From Pristionchus mayeri (lineage: Eukaryota > Nematoda > Chromadorea > Rhabditida > Neodiplogasteridae), in contig BTRK01000002.1 of the NCBI GenBank assembly GCA_036245805.1, positions 13,141,067-13,205,066 of the forward strand: DNA of 64,000 nucleotides, in the 5' to 3' direction. Shown here one piece after another: positions 1 to 11,752 of this stretch. Both the position numbers and the translations under genes were made by a program. Below the pieces are notes generated by a model, which was given only the letters and a program-made list of their open reading frames with translations, was not told the DNA's origin and did not search any database. The number at the start of each line of letters is the position of its first letter. Positions within the stretch are counted from its first letter, which is position 1.

Positions 1-3000
1 CTTCAAATTCATCCTGATGCAGTCCGTTGATAAATATCATTACTAACATGGCGGTAGGAACGGCGAAAAAGCAGCTCGGAACTACACCCTTTAAACGAAA
101 TATATTTCTAAATTGGCAAAATATATTTATATTTCATTAATATGTTTCTAAATAATATTTCCAAACTAATAAATATATTTCTAAGTTTAAATATAAAATA
201 TATATCTAAAATGGCAGCAAACCTGCATAACCAAGGAGAAAATTACTCGACTTTGATAACTGAACAAACAGTTTCTTAATTTTTAGATTCATATTTTTAA
301 ACCAACCGTTTGGTAGCTACGCTAGAATTGATCACTCCGAGTTGTACATCAATGACAACTCGGAAGACCATTAGAATAATTATAGTAGAAATACCGAATG
401 CAACCGTAGTTAGAGCTGAAAAAATATGTTAAAAAAACTTTAACTTGTTATTGAAAATAGATTGTAACTTACTTATGCCCAACGAATAATTCATACGTGG
501 CGCGTGGAAGACGATAAAAGTAGGTTTTGTTTTTATCCAACTCACGATCGCAGGAATCTCCTAAATATATCGTAATTTATAATCATTAAATCATACTTAA
601 GAGACCCTCCACGAGAGAACGTAACAGGGCCTCGGATGGCTAAAAATTCGATAAATTCCAAACTTTTTTTCTGAAGTTGGGGTACCGAGTGGTGAGTGAT
701 GGCCGCAATAACTGAGGCTTGGGGTCGATTTTGAAAAAGTTTCGGGGTCCCCCACTCTTGGGGTCGAAAAATTTACTTTCTCAGAAATATATGAGATGTA
801 GATTTTCAGATGTATTTCGACGCGTAGAATACGAATTTCAACATCCGAAAGACAGAAAATGCGAAAGAAAAGATATATCATCGAAAAACTGAAATTTTCG
901 ATCCGAAAAGGCACATAAAGAGCCATAACAAATTTTAGAAAAATAAAAATTTGGGTCGTTGATATTTTCCGAAACCAGAAGTGATAAGAAACATTCACAA
1001 TTTTTTGTAGAATTTTAAAAATGGGTATTCATCGATTTTTTCGAGCCTGAATTTAATCATATTGGGTCAAAACGAATGAATAGTCTACTGTAATTTCTCA
1101 AATATGACTCCAAAGTTACTCATGCTAAGAGAAACCTCATTACAATGTTCAAAATAACTTCCGCCATGAATTTCAAGGTTGTGGATTCACTCGGGTCCTC
1201 AAAATTTGGATTTGACAAAAAATGGCGATTTTGACCTCAATGATCAGATTTTGGATTTATATTTCGCCGGCATATCGCCCTTGTAACAAGTACCATGCTA
1301 ATTATTTGTTAGTATATAAGCAAATCTTACTATTCATGACTACTCCATGTGGTAATTTAAGTTTCGCTTGATGCGCTATCCAGCTAATATGGCGATTTCG
1401 TCCGAAAGATTCGATTTTTGGACCATATCTCATTTATATCACATTTTCATCAGTCGGCATATGCAAAATCGGTTTCAGCGAGTAAAAATACATAAGAAAT
1501 GTTTTATTTTAGCATGTTTTGCAAAAATGTAAAAATCGTTTTTTTTTTCGAAAAACATGAAAAATTTATATTTCATATTTCATATTTATCCTGACGTCAG
1601 GCACAATGGTCCTGCAGGAGGGTGACTTCGGTGTGGATGGAATTGGGATCTTCGGTATCAGAGCGTCGTTAGGTCAATGGATGGGATCTTCTTTGGCTTC
1701 TCTGGTCAACTGTAGGGACGATCGTGACGGATCTCCGTTGAGCATCGAAGTAGATCATCCTGCCGCCGAACACCTGACTTGCGCCGGTTAGGAACTCACA
1801 ACGCAGACTTGAGCGAGGCTTTCTTGACGGTAGATCACTCGAGACGATGGGAATCCGTCCGTGCTCCTCCTCTTGAAGTGTACCAAGTAGGCGACACTCT
1901 CCGGGTTGCCCAAGCTGACGGGAGAGGATTCCCCAAACTAGGTCGGAAAAGAGCGGGGTCAGGGACGACCGCCCATCACGAGCGCTAGAATAGAGAATAG
2001 ATTTTTTTGGTGAAATAAGTATTTCTTATGTATTTTTACTCGCTGAAACCGATTTTGCATATGCCGACTGATGAAAATGTGATATAAATGAGATATGGTC
2101 CAAAAATCGAATCTTTCGGACGAAATCGCCATATTAGCTGGATAGCGCATCAAGCGAAACTTAAATTACCACATGGAGTAGTCATGAATAGTAAGATTTG
2201 CTTATATACTAACAAATAATTAGCATGGTACTTGTTACAAGGGCGATATGCCGGCGAAATATAAATCCAAAATCTGATCATTGAGGTCAAAATCGCCATT
2301 TTTTGTCAAATCCAAATTTTGAGGACCCGAGTGAATCCACAACCTTGAAATTCATGGCGGAAGTTATTTTGAACATTGTAATGAGGTTTCTCTTAGCAGG
2401 AGTAACTTTGGAGTCATATTTGAGAAATTACAGTAGACTATTCATTCGTTTTGACCCAATATGATCAAATTCAGGCTCGAAAAAATCGATGAATACCCAT
2501 TTTTAAAATTCTACAAAAAAATGTGAATGTTTCTTATCACTTCTGGTTTCGGAAAATATCAACGACCCAAATTTTTATTTTTCTAAAATTAGTTATGGCT
2601 CTTTATGTGCCTTTTCGGATCGAAAATTTCAGTTTTTCGTTGATATCTCTTTTCTTTCGCATTTTCTGCCTTTCGGATGTTGAAATTCGTATTCTACCCG
2701 TCGAAATACATCAGAAAATCTATATCTCATGTATCTATGAGAAAGTCAATTTTTCGACCCCAAAACAATTTTTCGACCCCAAAAAAGTCCCCCGAAACTT
2801 TTTCAAAATCGACCCCAAGCCTTAGTTATTGTGGCCAGCACTCACCGCTCGGTACCCCAACTTCAGAAAAAAAGTTTGGAATTTATCGTATTTTTAGCCA
2901 TCCGATGCGCCCTGCACAGTTGTTACGTTCTCTCGTGGAGGGTCTCTTAATTAAACCTCGTTAGATGGCTTCATAGTTGTTAAAAACTGATATATGCCGA

Positions 3001-6000
3001 AAACCTCGGTCAAAATGATTTGCTGGAAAACAATCAGAATTGTTTTGTATTTCCATCCACGTAATATTGACTGCGCATTTGAAGGAAGGACGGCCTGAAA
3101 AATGATTGAGACGATTAAATTTGACAAAGAGAAATCGGAAGAACATCAGAAATGATGCACATGAACAGATGAATTGAGGATATGTAATGGCAATTTTGAA
3201 TGAATAAGTTGTGTTACTAGTCGTTTTCTTAGCTTGGCATTGCATGTGCAGTTCCTTCAGCCATATAGTCGATTTGCAAAACACTTACTGTTCTTCTATA
3301 ATTGAGGCAAACCAAATACGAAAACGCTAGTTCCAATACGAAGAAACCAAACACCACCTGGAAAACACAACGATCTTTGATCTTTACGGTCACAACTGTT
3401 CAATAAAACGATAACTAAATCAAGAAAATCACCGAAACATGTATTATGTCGACGTAATGAGCTAGCCATGAATCAGCAAATATTACACGGCAGTTCAATT
3501 GGGCAATGGCAGCGTAAGCATTCAGAAGAATATCAGTAACAGTAGATATGAACTGAGGAGTATTGTTAATCGTCGTCAATCATGAAAAAAATGATGGAAA
3601 AAGCAAACCACACTTGCAAAGCGAAGATGTACTTTCGATATCCCTTCCCTCGAGGGTCCTTATCCAGAATTATCACCGAGCACACCGATGCATTCACCAT
3701 TACAGAAATAGTTCCTGAATTGCTCAAGGATTAGAAAGTATTTAAAACGCATTATCTGTAAGAGTGCAGGTGGGGTGGCACAACTCCGGCAAAATGATCG
3801 CCCGGGGCTCAAACTTTCAGAATAAGATCCTTAGGGGCAACTAATCTTTCCACCGGAAGTAGGAGCCGAAATTTAAATTTTGATCTACAAAAATCGATAA
3901 TTTCAAACTTGCGAATTGGACCTTGTGTCATACATCATTCGAAAGAGCGTGAAAAGTTATATTTAAATCTAGGTTTTCACACAATTTGGTCAAGAAGGTC
4001 GCGCAAGAAATGTGAAAGTATGAAAAAAATCGCCATTTTACTCAAACTTGGTGCCAGCTACCCATCTTAAATGCCCAGCTTCATCCCCGATTTGACATAT
4101 ATTATGTGAAATTCATCGTAAAAACCGAATATGTTCTGAAACCGGCAAATAGGTGCCTAACAACCGAAAAGATAGTCCGTATGGAGCGTACTCCACCCAA
4201 AATTTCGTTTCAAATTAACACAGGTATCACGAGCCAGTGGAAGAGTGCGGAAACATTTTGAAAATTATCGCCACGGATTTGATCCATATTTCGGTAGTAT
4301 AACACCCTGGGGTGACGATTTCGAATAATCTAAGTAATTGGTCCCAGAGCCGGCTTTTAGGAAAATTACGGTTTTGCATCCGGCTATGATGTATCTTTGC
4401 TCCCAGATGAGCTAGAAAGATGGCAGTTGACTCAAAATGTGCGGAAAATTATTTCCAGAAACTTTTATGTTGTACACAAGACGATACGACAGCAATGAAA
4501 AATCGCCTGATTAAAAAACCAATTTTGTCATCAAATTAAAAATATTTTCTATGGGAAGCGGTAGAGTGCAGCAGATTTTTAATGCGAATTATGAAAGAAC
4601 ATGTGTATGTGTACAATATAAAAACATAAAATCCCAAATCTAAGCGCCTTGTACTTGGCAATTTTTACTCAAACATGCCACTATGAAGAAAAAGTCGAAA
4701 AAATGACTTTTTCGAAACTCTGATTTTTCTACTTTTAACGTTCAAATATTGTTGTTGATGAATAGTGTGAATATAAAATCATCTTTTAGAGCATGGTTCT
4801 TCGAGGATGAGCGCGACGTGCCAAGATATTTCAAAAGCGTGCAAAATTTCGAATATAAATTTTGAATCAAAAAATGAGAGTAGAATCATGCTCCAATAGA
4901 AGATTTTCTACTCACACTTTTCACCAGCAACAATAATTGAACGTTAAAAGTAGAAAAATTAGAGTTTCGGAAAATTCATTTTTTCGACTTTTTCTTCGTA
5001 GTGGCATGTTTGAGTAAAAATTGCCAAGTACAAGGCTCTTCGATTTGGGTGTTTATATTTTATATTGTACACATACACATGTTCTTTGATAATTCGCATT
5101 AAAAATCTGCTGCACTCTACCGCTTAACATAGAAAATATTTTTAATTTGATGACAAAATTGGTTTTTTAATCAGGCGATTTTTCATTGCTGTCGTATCGT
5201 CTTGTGCACATCATAAAAGTTTCTGGAAATAATTTTCCACACATTTTGAGTCAACTGCCATCTTTCTAGCTCATCTGGGAGCAAAGATACATCATAGCCG
5301 GATGCAAAACCGTAATTTTCCTAAAAGCCGGCTCTGGGACCAATTACTTAGATTATTCGAAATCGTCACCCCAGGGTGTTATACTACCGAAATATGGATC
5401 AAATCCGCGATGATAATTTTCAAAATGTTCCCGGGGACTCAAAATTTCATCCATTGACTCATGATACACGTGTTAACTTTTTCTTAGTTTTTAAGAAGCA
5501 TTTGCACATTTTCGTCGAAATATTGTCTTTACCAACATGTTTGAGCATAATGCGACACATTTCGCCTTTTTATGATTTGAATAAAAAATTTCGATTTCCC
5601 GACCCAAAAATTTTCGATTTTTTGAAAAGTTTTGAAATCATTGAAATTTTGACTTATCATTCATGTTTGAGAATGTATCCCTTCATTCTAATGTAAAAAT
5701 CGGATATTTTTTACAATTTTTGAATTTTCTCAAAATTACCCCTATCTGGACAGCATTGAAAATACAAAATTCAAAAAGTGTTGTATTTGCGCTCAATTTG
5801 CTCTTAATGCACTCTAAAATAATTAAAAATGTCCTCGAAACTCATTCTAAACTATTAAATCGAAGATTTCAAAACTTTTCAAAAACTCGAAATTTTTTCG
5901 GTCTCGAAATCGAAATTTTGTATTCAAATCATAAAGAGGCGAGATGTGTCGCATTATGTTCCAACATGTTGGTAAAGACAATATTTCGACGAAAATGTGC

Positions 6001-6596
6001 TATATAAATACTTCTTAAAAACTAAGAAAAAGTTAATTTGAAACGAAATTTTGGGTGGTGTACGCTCCATACGGACTATCTTTTCAGTTATTGGGCACCG
6101 AATATTTGCCGGTTTCAGAACATATTCGGTTTCTACGATGAATTTCACATAATATATGTCAAATCGGGGATGAAGTTGGGCATTTAAGGTGGGTAGCTGG
6201 CACCAAGTTTGAGTAAACTGGCCAATTTGTTCATACTTTTACATTTTTTGCGCGACATTCTTGACCAAATTGTGTGAAAACCTTAATTTAAATATAACTT
6301 TTCATGCTCTTTCGAATGATGTATAACACGAGGTCCAATTCGCAAGTTTTAAATTATCGATTTTTGTAGATCAAAATTGAAATTTTGGCTCCTACTTCCG
6401 GTGGAAAGATTAGTTGCCCCTAGGGATCATATTCTGAAAGTTTGAGCACCGGGCGATCATTTTGCCGGAGTTGTGCCACTATCAGCCGCTTTCACTGCGT
6501 TCTTACGGAGAACGCGTTTTAAAAATACGTACCATGAATGATACAATAAAAAGCGAATGCAGATTGAAAATCACGACTGATTTCCGATGTTTGCAT
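1..6596 (-). CDS. Receptor E: 7TM chemoreceptor (Str-superfamily type), 3' end outside window
   Basis: This is a predicted chemosensory GPCR, homologous by eye to receptors A, B, C and D in this window. Exons read from the minus strand are 6533-6596 (start MQTSEISRDFQSAF), 3614-3714 (DKDPRGKGYRKYIFALQ), 3433-3552 (LNCRVIFADSWLAHYVD), 3289-3357 (ELAFSYLVCLNYRRT), 2957-3094 (RGWKYKTILIVFQQI), 473-560 (EIPAIVSWIKTKP), 307-415 (ending SSVATKR), 223-259 (YQSRVIFSLVMQ) and 88 to the edge (GVVPSCFFAVP). The last transmembrane segment and C-terminus lie beyond base 1. Intron 1 contains foldback FB2 and intron 5 contains foldback FB1. Without them and one copy of each TTAA, the introns would be about 41 and 46 nt. 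No stop or frameshift was seen in the exons, so the gene may still work if the hairpin-bearing introns are spliced. Family assignment rests on the TM5-loop-TM6 pattern ATKR...Q....P and on paralogy; Srh, Sri or Str proper cannot be separated by eye. Confidence 0.75.
601..2946. mobile_element. Foldback element FB1 (long inverted repeats, TTAA target duplication)
   Basis: Two arms of about 0.9-1 kb (601 to about 1509 and about 2012 to 2946) are reverse complements of each other. The tips read GAGACCCTCCACGAGAG and its complement. TTAA lies immediately outside each end (597-600 and 2947-2950), as for piggyBac-type insertions. The loop (about 1510-2011) holds a SINE-like repeat and no transposase, so the element is non-autonomous. 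ORFs in the two arms mirror each other and are not considered genes. It sits in intron 5 of receptor E. Confidence 0.85.
1581..2000 (+). repeat. SINE-like dispersed repeat, copy 1 (in the loop of FB1)
   Basis: This segment is nearly the same as 53373-53812. Both begin CATATTTATCCTGACGTCAG and end in a GCGCTAGAAT(A/G)GAGAAT(A/G)GA tail. Here the tail is short and A-rich. It lies near the centre of the FB1 palindrome, so either it inserted into the loop or it was part of the element when the palindrome formed. Small ORFs occur on both strands in both copies, but none resembles a known protein to me. Confidence 0.7.
3746..6518. mobile_element. Foldback element FB2 (TTAA ends) interrupted by nested foldback FB2a
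   Basis: The outer arms are 3746-4218 plus 5473 to about 5745 on the left and about 5760-6518 on the right. They pair once FB2a (4219-5472) is removed. Paired blocks include GTGGCACAACTCCGGC near 3775 with its complement near 6460, and ACATTTTCGTCGAAATATTG near 5505 with its complement near 5980. The ends lie in TTTAAAACGC / GCGTTTTAAA, with TTAA at 3742-3745 and 6519-6522. It fills intron 1 of receptor E, about 10 bp from the exon-1 donor. Arm sequence and ends are shared with FB6. No coding capacity was found. Confidence 0.8.
4219..5472. mobile_element. Nested foldback FB2a inside the left arm of FB2
   Basis: This is a palindrome of about 1.25 kb centred near 4850, flanked by TTAA at 4215-4218 and 5473-5476. 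The interrupted FB2 arm resumes directly after the second TTAA: the intact right arm near 6010-6055 reads across the junction without FB2a. FB2a therefore inserted later than FB2, with a TTAA duplication. An inner block (GCTCCCAGATGAGCTAGAA, TTTTCC/GGAAAATTATTTCC, ACTTTTATGTTG) is also found in FB3, so the two are related. Confidence 0.8.
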
Positions 6597-7411
6597 GTAC
6601 GGCTACCTCTGAGTTTAGAATTTTACTGCATGCATTTATTCAATCAGGCATGAGAAATAAATTGCGAATGGGTAAACGGATCGCTGATCCCCGAGGCCTA
6701 GAACCCTCTTGAATGAGAGTTAGCGAGCTCTCGCGGGGTCTCAATATCAGATGGGAAGGCGCTGCCGATTTTTGCTCATTGTGTGTAGATATCGAAAGAA
6801 CAATGTACACAGAAAGGCAAAAATCGTGAAATTGTCGTAATAACTGGAATAGGAAGAACAATTCTATACAACAACATGCCGATAAAATATTCGAGGCAAA
6901 TTGTCAAGAAAGAATCAATAATTTCGATCGATAACAATTGAAGGTGAGGGAGAGTTGGGGAAGTAACGCTTCTACCCAAGATAATATCTCGATAGATCGT
7001 TGCAAATTTGTATTATACATGTTTTTCACTTCAGTCGCTAAGATATAAATGCAAACATGAGATTCGGTGATCGAATGCCTGTAAAAAACGAGCTCCCAGG
7101 AGGATTTGGTTACTTGTTCCGCAATCGTTTTTGTGTTGCTGTTTAGTCATCAATCCTCCCTAGAGATCCGCTTCAACAAATTGTACAAAATTAATTTGTG
7201 ACGTTTGCAAGTAAAATATTTGCCAATACAATGGTATCTGCAAAATATAAAAGGCTAAATATTTCCAAGTATATCGACTGAAAAACTGGCGTGTATCTTC
7301 ATGCATCGTATTGTACAATCAATCACTCTCACAAAAACCTCTTATTTTATCGACAATTCTCACAAACAATTTGCAATTCCTGTAAGAAATTAATGAATCA
7401 GTCGACATTGT
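6597..7411. other. Intergenic gap between receptors E and A
   Basis: This stretch of about 815 bp holds the presumed upstream region of receptor E and the downstream region of receptor A. Both genes read leftward. Only short ORFs with no recognisable features are present. I see no repeat or RNA gene. Confidence 0.5.
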
Positions 7412-9458
7412 TTACTGTGTTTGCGTAAATTGGGAGCTCTTCCGGCTTTTTGGCCAAGCCTTTGCAAAGCTCTTGCTGATCACACTCATTCTGGGTGCAG
7501 GTTCTCCAGAAGCAGGGCTGAAGACGCGAGCTACGGCTGTATTCTTGATGATCAGTTGATGTATAGTTCTCCTGCGAGGCGATTTCATTATTTTTTGGGA
7601 CATAGTGTTCTCTCTCGAGGCAATAATCGAAGATAGAATGCACGTTTACCTATAGGAGGGAGCGAAAGCGAGAACAGTAAGAGTGTTGGCAAAGGCGTGA
7701 AACGAAGTGAAGTGCATAGCAAGAATGGATACGATCGAGGCTAAAACTTAGATATTAATCTTTGATCTGTATTGTCTGAAGTCCTGCCAGGATATTCATA
7801 GCTGAACTCCCACCTTTTGTATTGTGTGCTGCAGCCACATTGCCTTGCGGAATAGTAATCAGGTATATTACAGTCATAATCGCGTAAGGAATCACGAGAA
7901 AAGCGTTCGGTATGATTCCCTGTATGTAATCATTAGCTTGTTTGGGTAGTTTCGAGGCGTACCTGCATGACAAGAGTAAACAGCTCGACTTTGATATCTG
8001 CAATAGTTGTACACCATTAATTTAATTTTTTTTAAAATTTATCGTACACCCCGTAGGTGCCATTTGATTAGTAGCTAAATACAGACCAGTAGTGGTACCG
8101 TATATTAAATAATATGCCTATACCAACCGTTTCGTAGCAGGACTTGCTCTAGCCATTCCATCCCTTATTTCGATAATTAGCTCGCAAAGCATGATAAAGC
8201 ACATGGCAACCAAGGTTAATACAATAATGCATGCCACTGAATTGTTGTGGTAATTGGTTGAAGATATTGTTCGCTTACCGATAACTATTGGATAATTTAA
8301 TCGTACATTGTCGAAAATGACGAAGCTGGCTTTCCGTTCCACCCAAACCACGAATTCAGGTGCTTTCTGAACTCCAAACACATTAATTTTGTGTTGACGA
8401 CTTTTTTTTAAATCGTTAGCTCTTGAAGAGGACAATGAATCATACCCATGTTTATAAAGGTCAAGCTGAACAATACCGATGCCTCCAGCGAGGCAAAAAA
8501 TTGCCTTGCTGCGTATACAGCTGGAACTACGATCACGCGAATAGGTAGTTACGACTTTGTAAGTTGAGCAACGCAAAATATGGAGTAATACTTCCAACCA
8601 TTGAAGATGAATCGTCTTGTTGGAGGAAGCACAATCTTCAATTGAGAACGTCAAGAACAAAATCTTAGAAAATATTTTTTCGCGTACTTCAAAGTGAGGA
8701 AAATGAAACACTCACTTTACGTTTGTAGTAAATACAATTGGAATATGAGATTGCTATTTCACACATGGTGAAAGTATGCACCATCTGGAGAAGTTAGTTC
8801 TTGGTATTGTGGTATTGATGTTCTGATTCTGTCTCAATCCAATAAATACCAAATATGATTGAAAATAGAATATGCAATGTTTGATCAGGACAAAGTCGTA
8901 ACTACCTATTCGCGTGATCGAGTGAACCATACTATAAAGAGAACCGTCGGATGAGAACCCACCGGATGATCTACCCATCTACATTTTAAAATTAGGTTCA
9001 CACTACGGCTAGGGTATTGTTGGTTCTCATCCGGTGGGTTCTCATCCGACCTAGTGCCATACGAAGTGATATAATGCGTCCAACTATAGCGGTGAGCATA
9101 GCCACATTGTGCGCCAATGCCGAATCGGAATACACTAGACGACAATTTATTGGGCAGATAACAGCATACGCATTTGTGAGAAGGTCTAGAGCAGTTGACG
9201 AGAACTTTTTACATTTAAAAAAAAAAGTAAATAATGATTCTTACTTGCAGAGAAAATTGGTATTTCTAAATGCCTTTCCTCTTGTTTCCTTGTCAGACAT
9301 TACCAAAATGCAAAGGAAAAGGTTAGCAAAACCAGTGAGAGACCCTGAAAGTGGTACCGATCAAATTTAATGAAAACGTTCAATAGTCGCCTACCGAAAA
9401 TTATGTGTGACAAAGTAATTGCGGATTGAAAGGTACTACTTGTTTCCGTAGATTCCAT
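7412..9458 (-). pseudogene. Receptor A: Str-superfamily-like 7TM chemoreceptor, probable pseudogene
   Basis: It is the same family as receptors B-E. Exon 1 (9395-9458) encodes MESTETSSTFQSAITLSHIIF and exon 2 (9245-9344) ends ETRGKAFRNTNF. Later exons give INCRLVYSDSALAHN, MCEIAISYSNCIYYKRK, PPTRRFIFNGWKYYSIF, ARASPATKR, GIIPNAFLVIPYAIM, and the final exon RTIHQLIIKNTAVARVF ending at 7412. Two lesions are visible. In the TM4 exon, about 30 nt near 8530-8560 are inserted after CVAQL and contain an in-frame stop. In the YQSRAV exon (about 7965-7999), two bases are missing relative to C and E, shifting the frame into TM6. MITE M1 lies in the intron between exons 3 and 4. An alternative is an expressed gene with unusual splicing around the insert, which seems unlikely given both lesions. 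Confidence 0.7.
8941..9059. mobile_element. Palindromic MITE, family M, copy M1
   Basis: GTCGGATGAGAACCCACCGG at the left faces its complement CCGGTGGGTTCTCATCCGAC at the right, followed by CTAGTGCC. It shares the terminal GGCACTAGG and TCGGATGA blocks with M2-M6. The left tip is missing. It lies in an intron of receptor A. Confidence 0.7.
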
Positions 9459-10517
9459 GGTGTAAATGGTTGAGCCGATGTTATGCTCGTGAGAGAATTA
9501 GGAATTCAAAACACCTGCAGGATTTCTTGAGACACGCTTGCTAAGGAAACGTTTTACAGCCAAAACAGGTTTTAGCCAGGCCATGGATATTGATCATATC
9601 TCAGGAAAACGTGCTAAGATTTGCTAATGTTCAGATAAATTTGTTCGGTGATGAGGAAAAGTGGAGCATTAGCATCATGCATTCGGTGTGCCTGAAAACA
9701 CGTCAACGAATGTCTCAACGCGTGCATAATACAGATGGCTAGCTGGGAGTTTTTTGAGGCTACAACATATGTATTATATTATAGTTTTTTGTTTGCTAAT
9801 TAATGCATGCTCTTCATAGAAGTCAGTGCTTTTGAAGATTTTATTTATTCACGAAAGTGAGAGATGTGGTAATGAGAAATTGTGGAAGAGCTTTCCGCAC
9901 AATCTTCATCAGATTTTCATTAATTCTTGCGATCGCGTTCTTCTCCCTAATCTTCTCCACTCTTCTTCATTCTTTATGGGAAACAGATGTACAACATGCA
10001 CGTAGAAAGGGCACATCTTCTTTCGCCTCCCATACCCTCACAAAGGTTGGTAGAGCTCGTTTTCAAAAACACGCGTTCCGTGTTTGTTCCATGCTAATGG
10101 CGCTGGTTTCTTTCAATGTAAACACTTGGAACAATATTGCAAATTATAATGGGAGCTAAATAGACGCGATGACACAATTCTAAGCAAAGTTATTGGTGCC
10201 TGATTCATTTTTTTCTTCGATCATCTTGGAAACAACAAAGCTTTCCGATATGCAAACAATATTTTCACGAAGAAAATAATGCCCCACGCAAACAGGTCCA
10301 CAGTGCGCAACCTTCTCGGAAGCGCAATCAGGGAAGAGCTCATCCGATAGAATAGCCGCCCGTGTCAAAAGGAAGCTGAGGGACTGCATCGCCAAGGGGC
10401 ACGATGCGGAAGATTCCGAGATCTCTTCTCTCATTTTGCGTCCAATCCTAATACATTGCCTAAATTGCCCCGGCGCTTCGCGCAATGGCTAATTTCACTA
10501 GTACTCATTCTATTGTA
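9459..10517. other. Intergenic region upstream of receptor A, no gene supported
   Basis: Two ORFs of about 100 codons occur here (9857-10159 plus, 10180-10485 minus). The first begins with basic residues and a hydrophobic stretch (FSLILAIAFFSLIFS). Neither has a recognised motif, a paralogue in the window or convincing splice context. I leave them uncalled. Confidence 0.4.
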
Positions 10518-11750
10518 TTAGGGTGTCCGGAAAGTTCGTTCATTTTTTGTTTTTATTTTTTATTCAATACTTTACAATTCTTAGTGATCAATGTATGCTC
10601 CCATGTTTCCCCTCACTTCCTTCCAGCGATCGGGCAGAGTAGCGATTCCTCTCTCCCAGAAATCGGGAGTCCTAGAGATCATCCATTCCACGAAAGCCCT
10701 CACAACTTGATCTCGATTTTTGAACTTCTTCCCCTTGCAGAAGTCAGAGAGAGAGCGGAAACAGTGGAAGTCACAAGGAGAGAGGTCCGGAGAATACGGT
10801 GGGTGAGGAATCCTCTCGATATCCAGTTCGTCCATTTTCTTCTGAGTCAATTTCGCGCGATGAGGGCGAGCACAAAAGAAGAATTTTGCCCTCGCTCACG
10901 AGACTGGGAGGGGTTCTATGGGCGACTTCTTCCAGTTGGTTGGAGAATAGGTCGGCAGTGATGTTGGTGCCAGGGGACAGGATCTCCCAGTAGATCGGAC
11001 CGAGCACGGAGAAGTAAAAGCAGAGGAGTTCCTTCTTTCCATGATCTTCCTTCTTCGGGGCTGGCTTGGGCTTCTTATCCGCATCGACCCACTGTAGTTT
11101 CCTCTCAGGGTTATCGTAGGCGATCCACTTCTCATCTGCGGCGACAATTGAATTAACCCATCCAAGATTTGATCTGCGATGGAGCAATTCATGACAGATC
11201 TCGACACGGTTTTTCAGTTGTGCCGGAGAGAGATCATGGGGAACCACTTGTGGGAGCTTGGGCTTCTTTCCCACTCGATGAAGGATATCGGACACCGTCG
11301 ATTTAGGAGTGCCAGTCTCTCTCTTCAAATCGCGCACACTGGCTTTGGGTTTCCTCTTCAGAGTGCTGAGGACAAGAGACTGATCGAGGGTCGGAGGGCG
11401 TCCAGAACGGGGATGATCTTCGAGACTATAGTCTCCGTTCTTGAAGCGAGAGAACCACTTCTGGCAGAAACGAAGGGAGGGGGCATCGTCACGTTCAGAT
11501 TGGGCAAGGGCTGAATGGGCCTGCCTCACCGACTGGCCAAGGCGGTGATAATGTAGCAAGACTGCGCGGAGGTAAAGGTGAGTCTCCATCACGAAAATCG
11601 ATGTAGAAACTAAGCGATTGATTCAATCCTCTCACCACTTAGCGTCAGGATGATGCAATACTTTGTTGACAAATAACATTGCGTGATTGCGAAATTCGAT
11701 CAAAAACTGAGTTTTTACAAAGGCATGAACGAACTTTCCGGACACCCTAA
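10518..11750 (-). mobile_element. Mariner-family DNA transposon, inactive
   Basis: The terminal inverted repeats are TTAGGGTGTCCGGAAAGTTC at 10518 and its complement ending at 11750, matching for about 26 bp. TA duplications lie outside (10516-10517 and 11751-11752). The 1233-bp length and the internal D,D34D-type transposase on the minus strand fit mariner. It lies between receptors A and B and does not interrupt a recognised exon. Confidence 0.95.
10581..11592 (-). pseudogene. Mariner transposase, frameshifted
   Basis: This is a cut-and-paste transposase of the mariner type. From METHLYLRAVLLHYHRLG it shows the N-terminal helix-turn-helix region and KWFSRFKNGDYSLEDHPRSG, then the first catalytic acidic motif ADEKWIAYDN. 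It ends with PPYSPDLSPCDFHCF, which carries the third catalytic aspartate, and a C-terminal WKEVRGNMGAYI. Between them, near 10877-10885, the reading frame changes. GKILLL runs directly into ARPHRAKLTQ, where mariners have HDNARPH. About 8 nt appear deleted, removing the second catalytic aspartate and shifting the frame. The protein cannot be active. The 5' half is otherwise open, suggesting fairly recent decay. Confidence 0.93.
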
Positions 11751-11752
11751 TA

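Noticed and set aside
597..2825. Paired ORFs MNVSYHFWFRKISTTQ... on opposite strands
   Set aside because: Same cause: inverted arms of FB1.
9857..10485. Two 100-codon ORFs between receptor A and the mariner
   Set aside because: Chance length for this base composition. No paralogues, motifs or splice partners, so left as intergenic.
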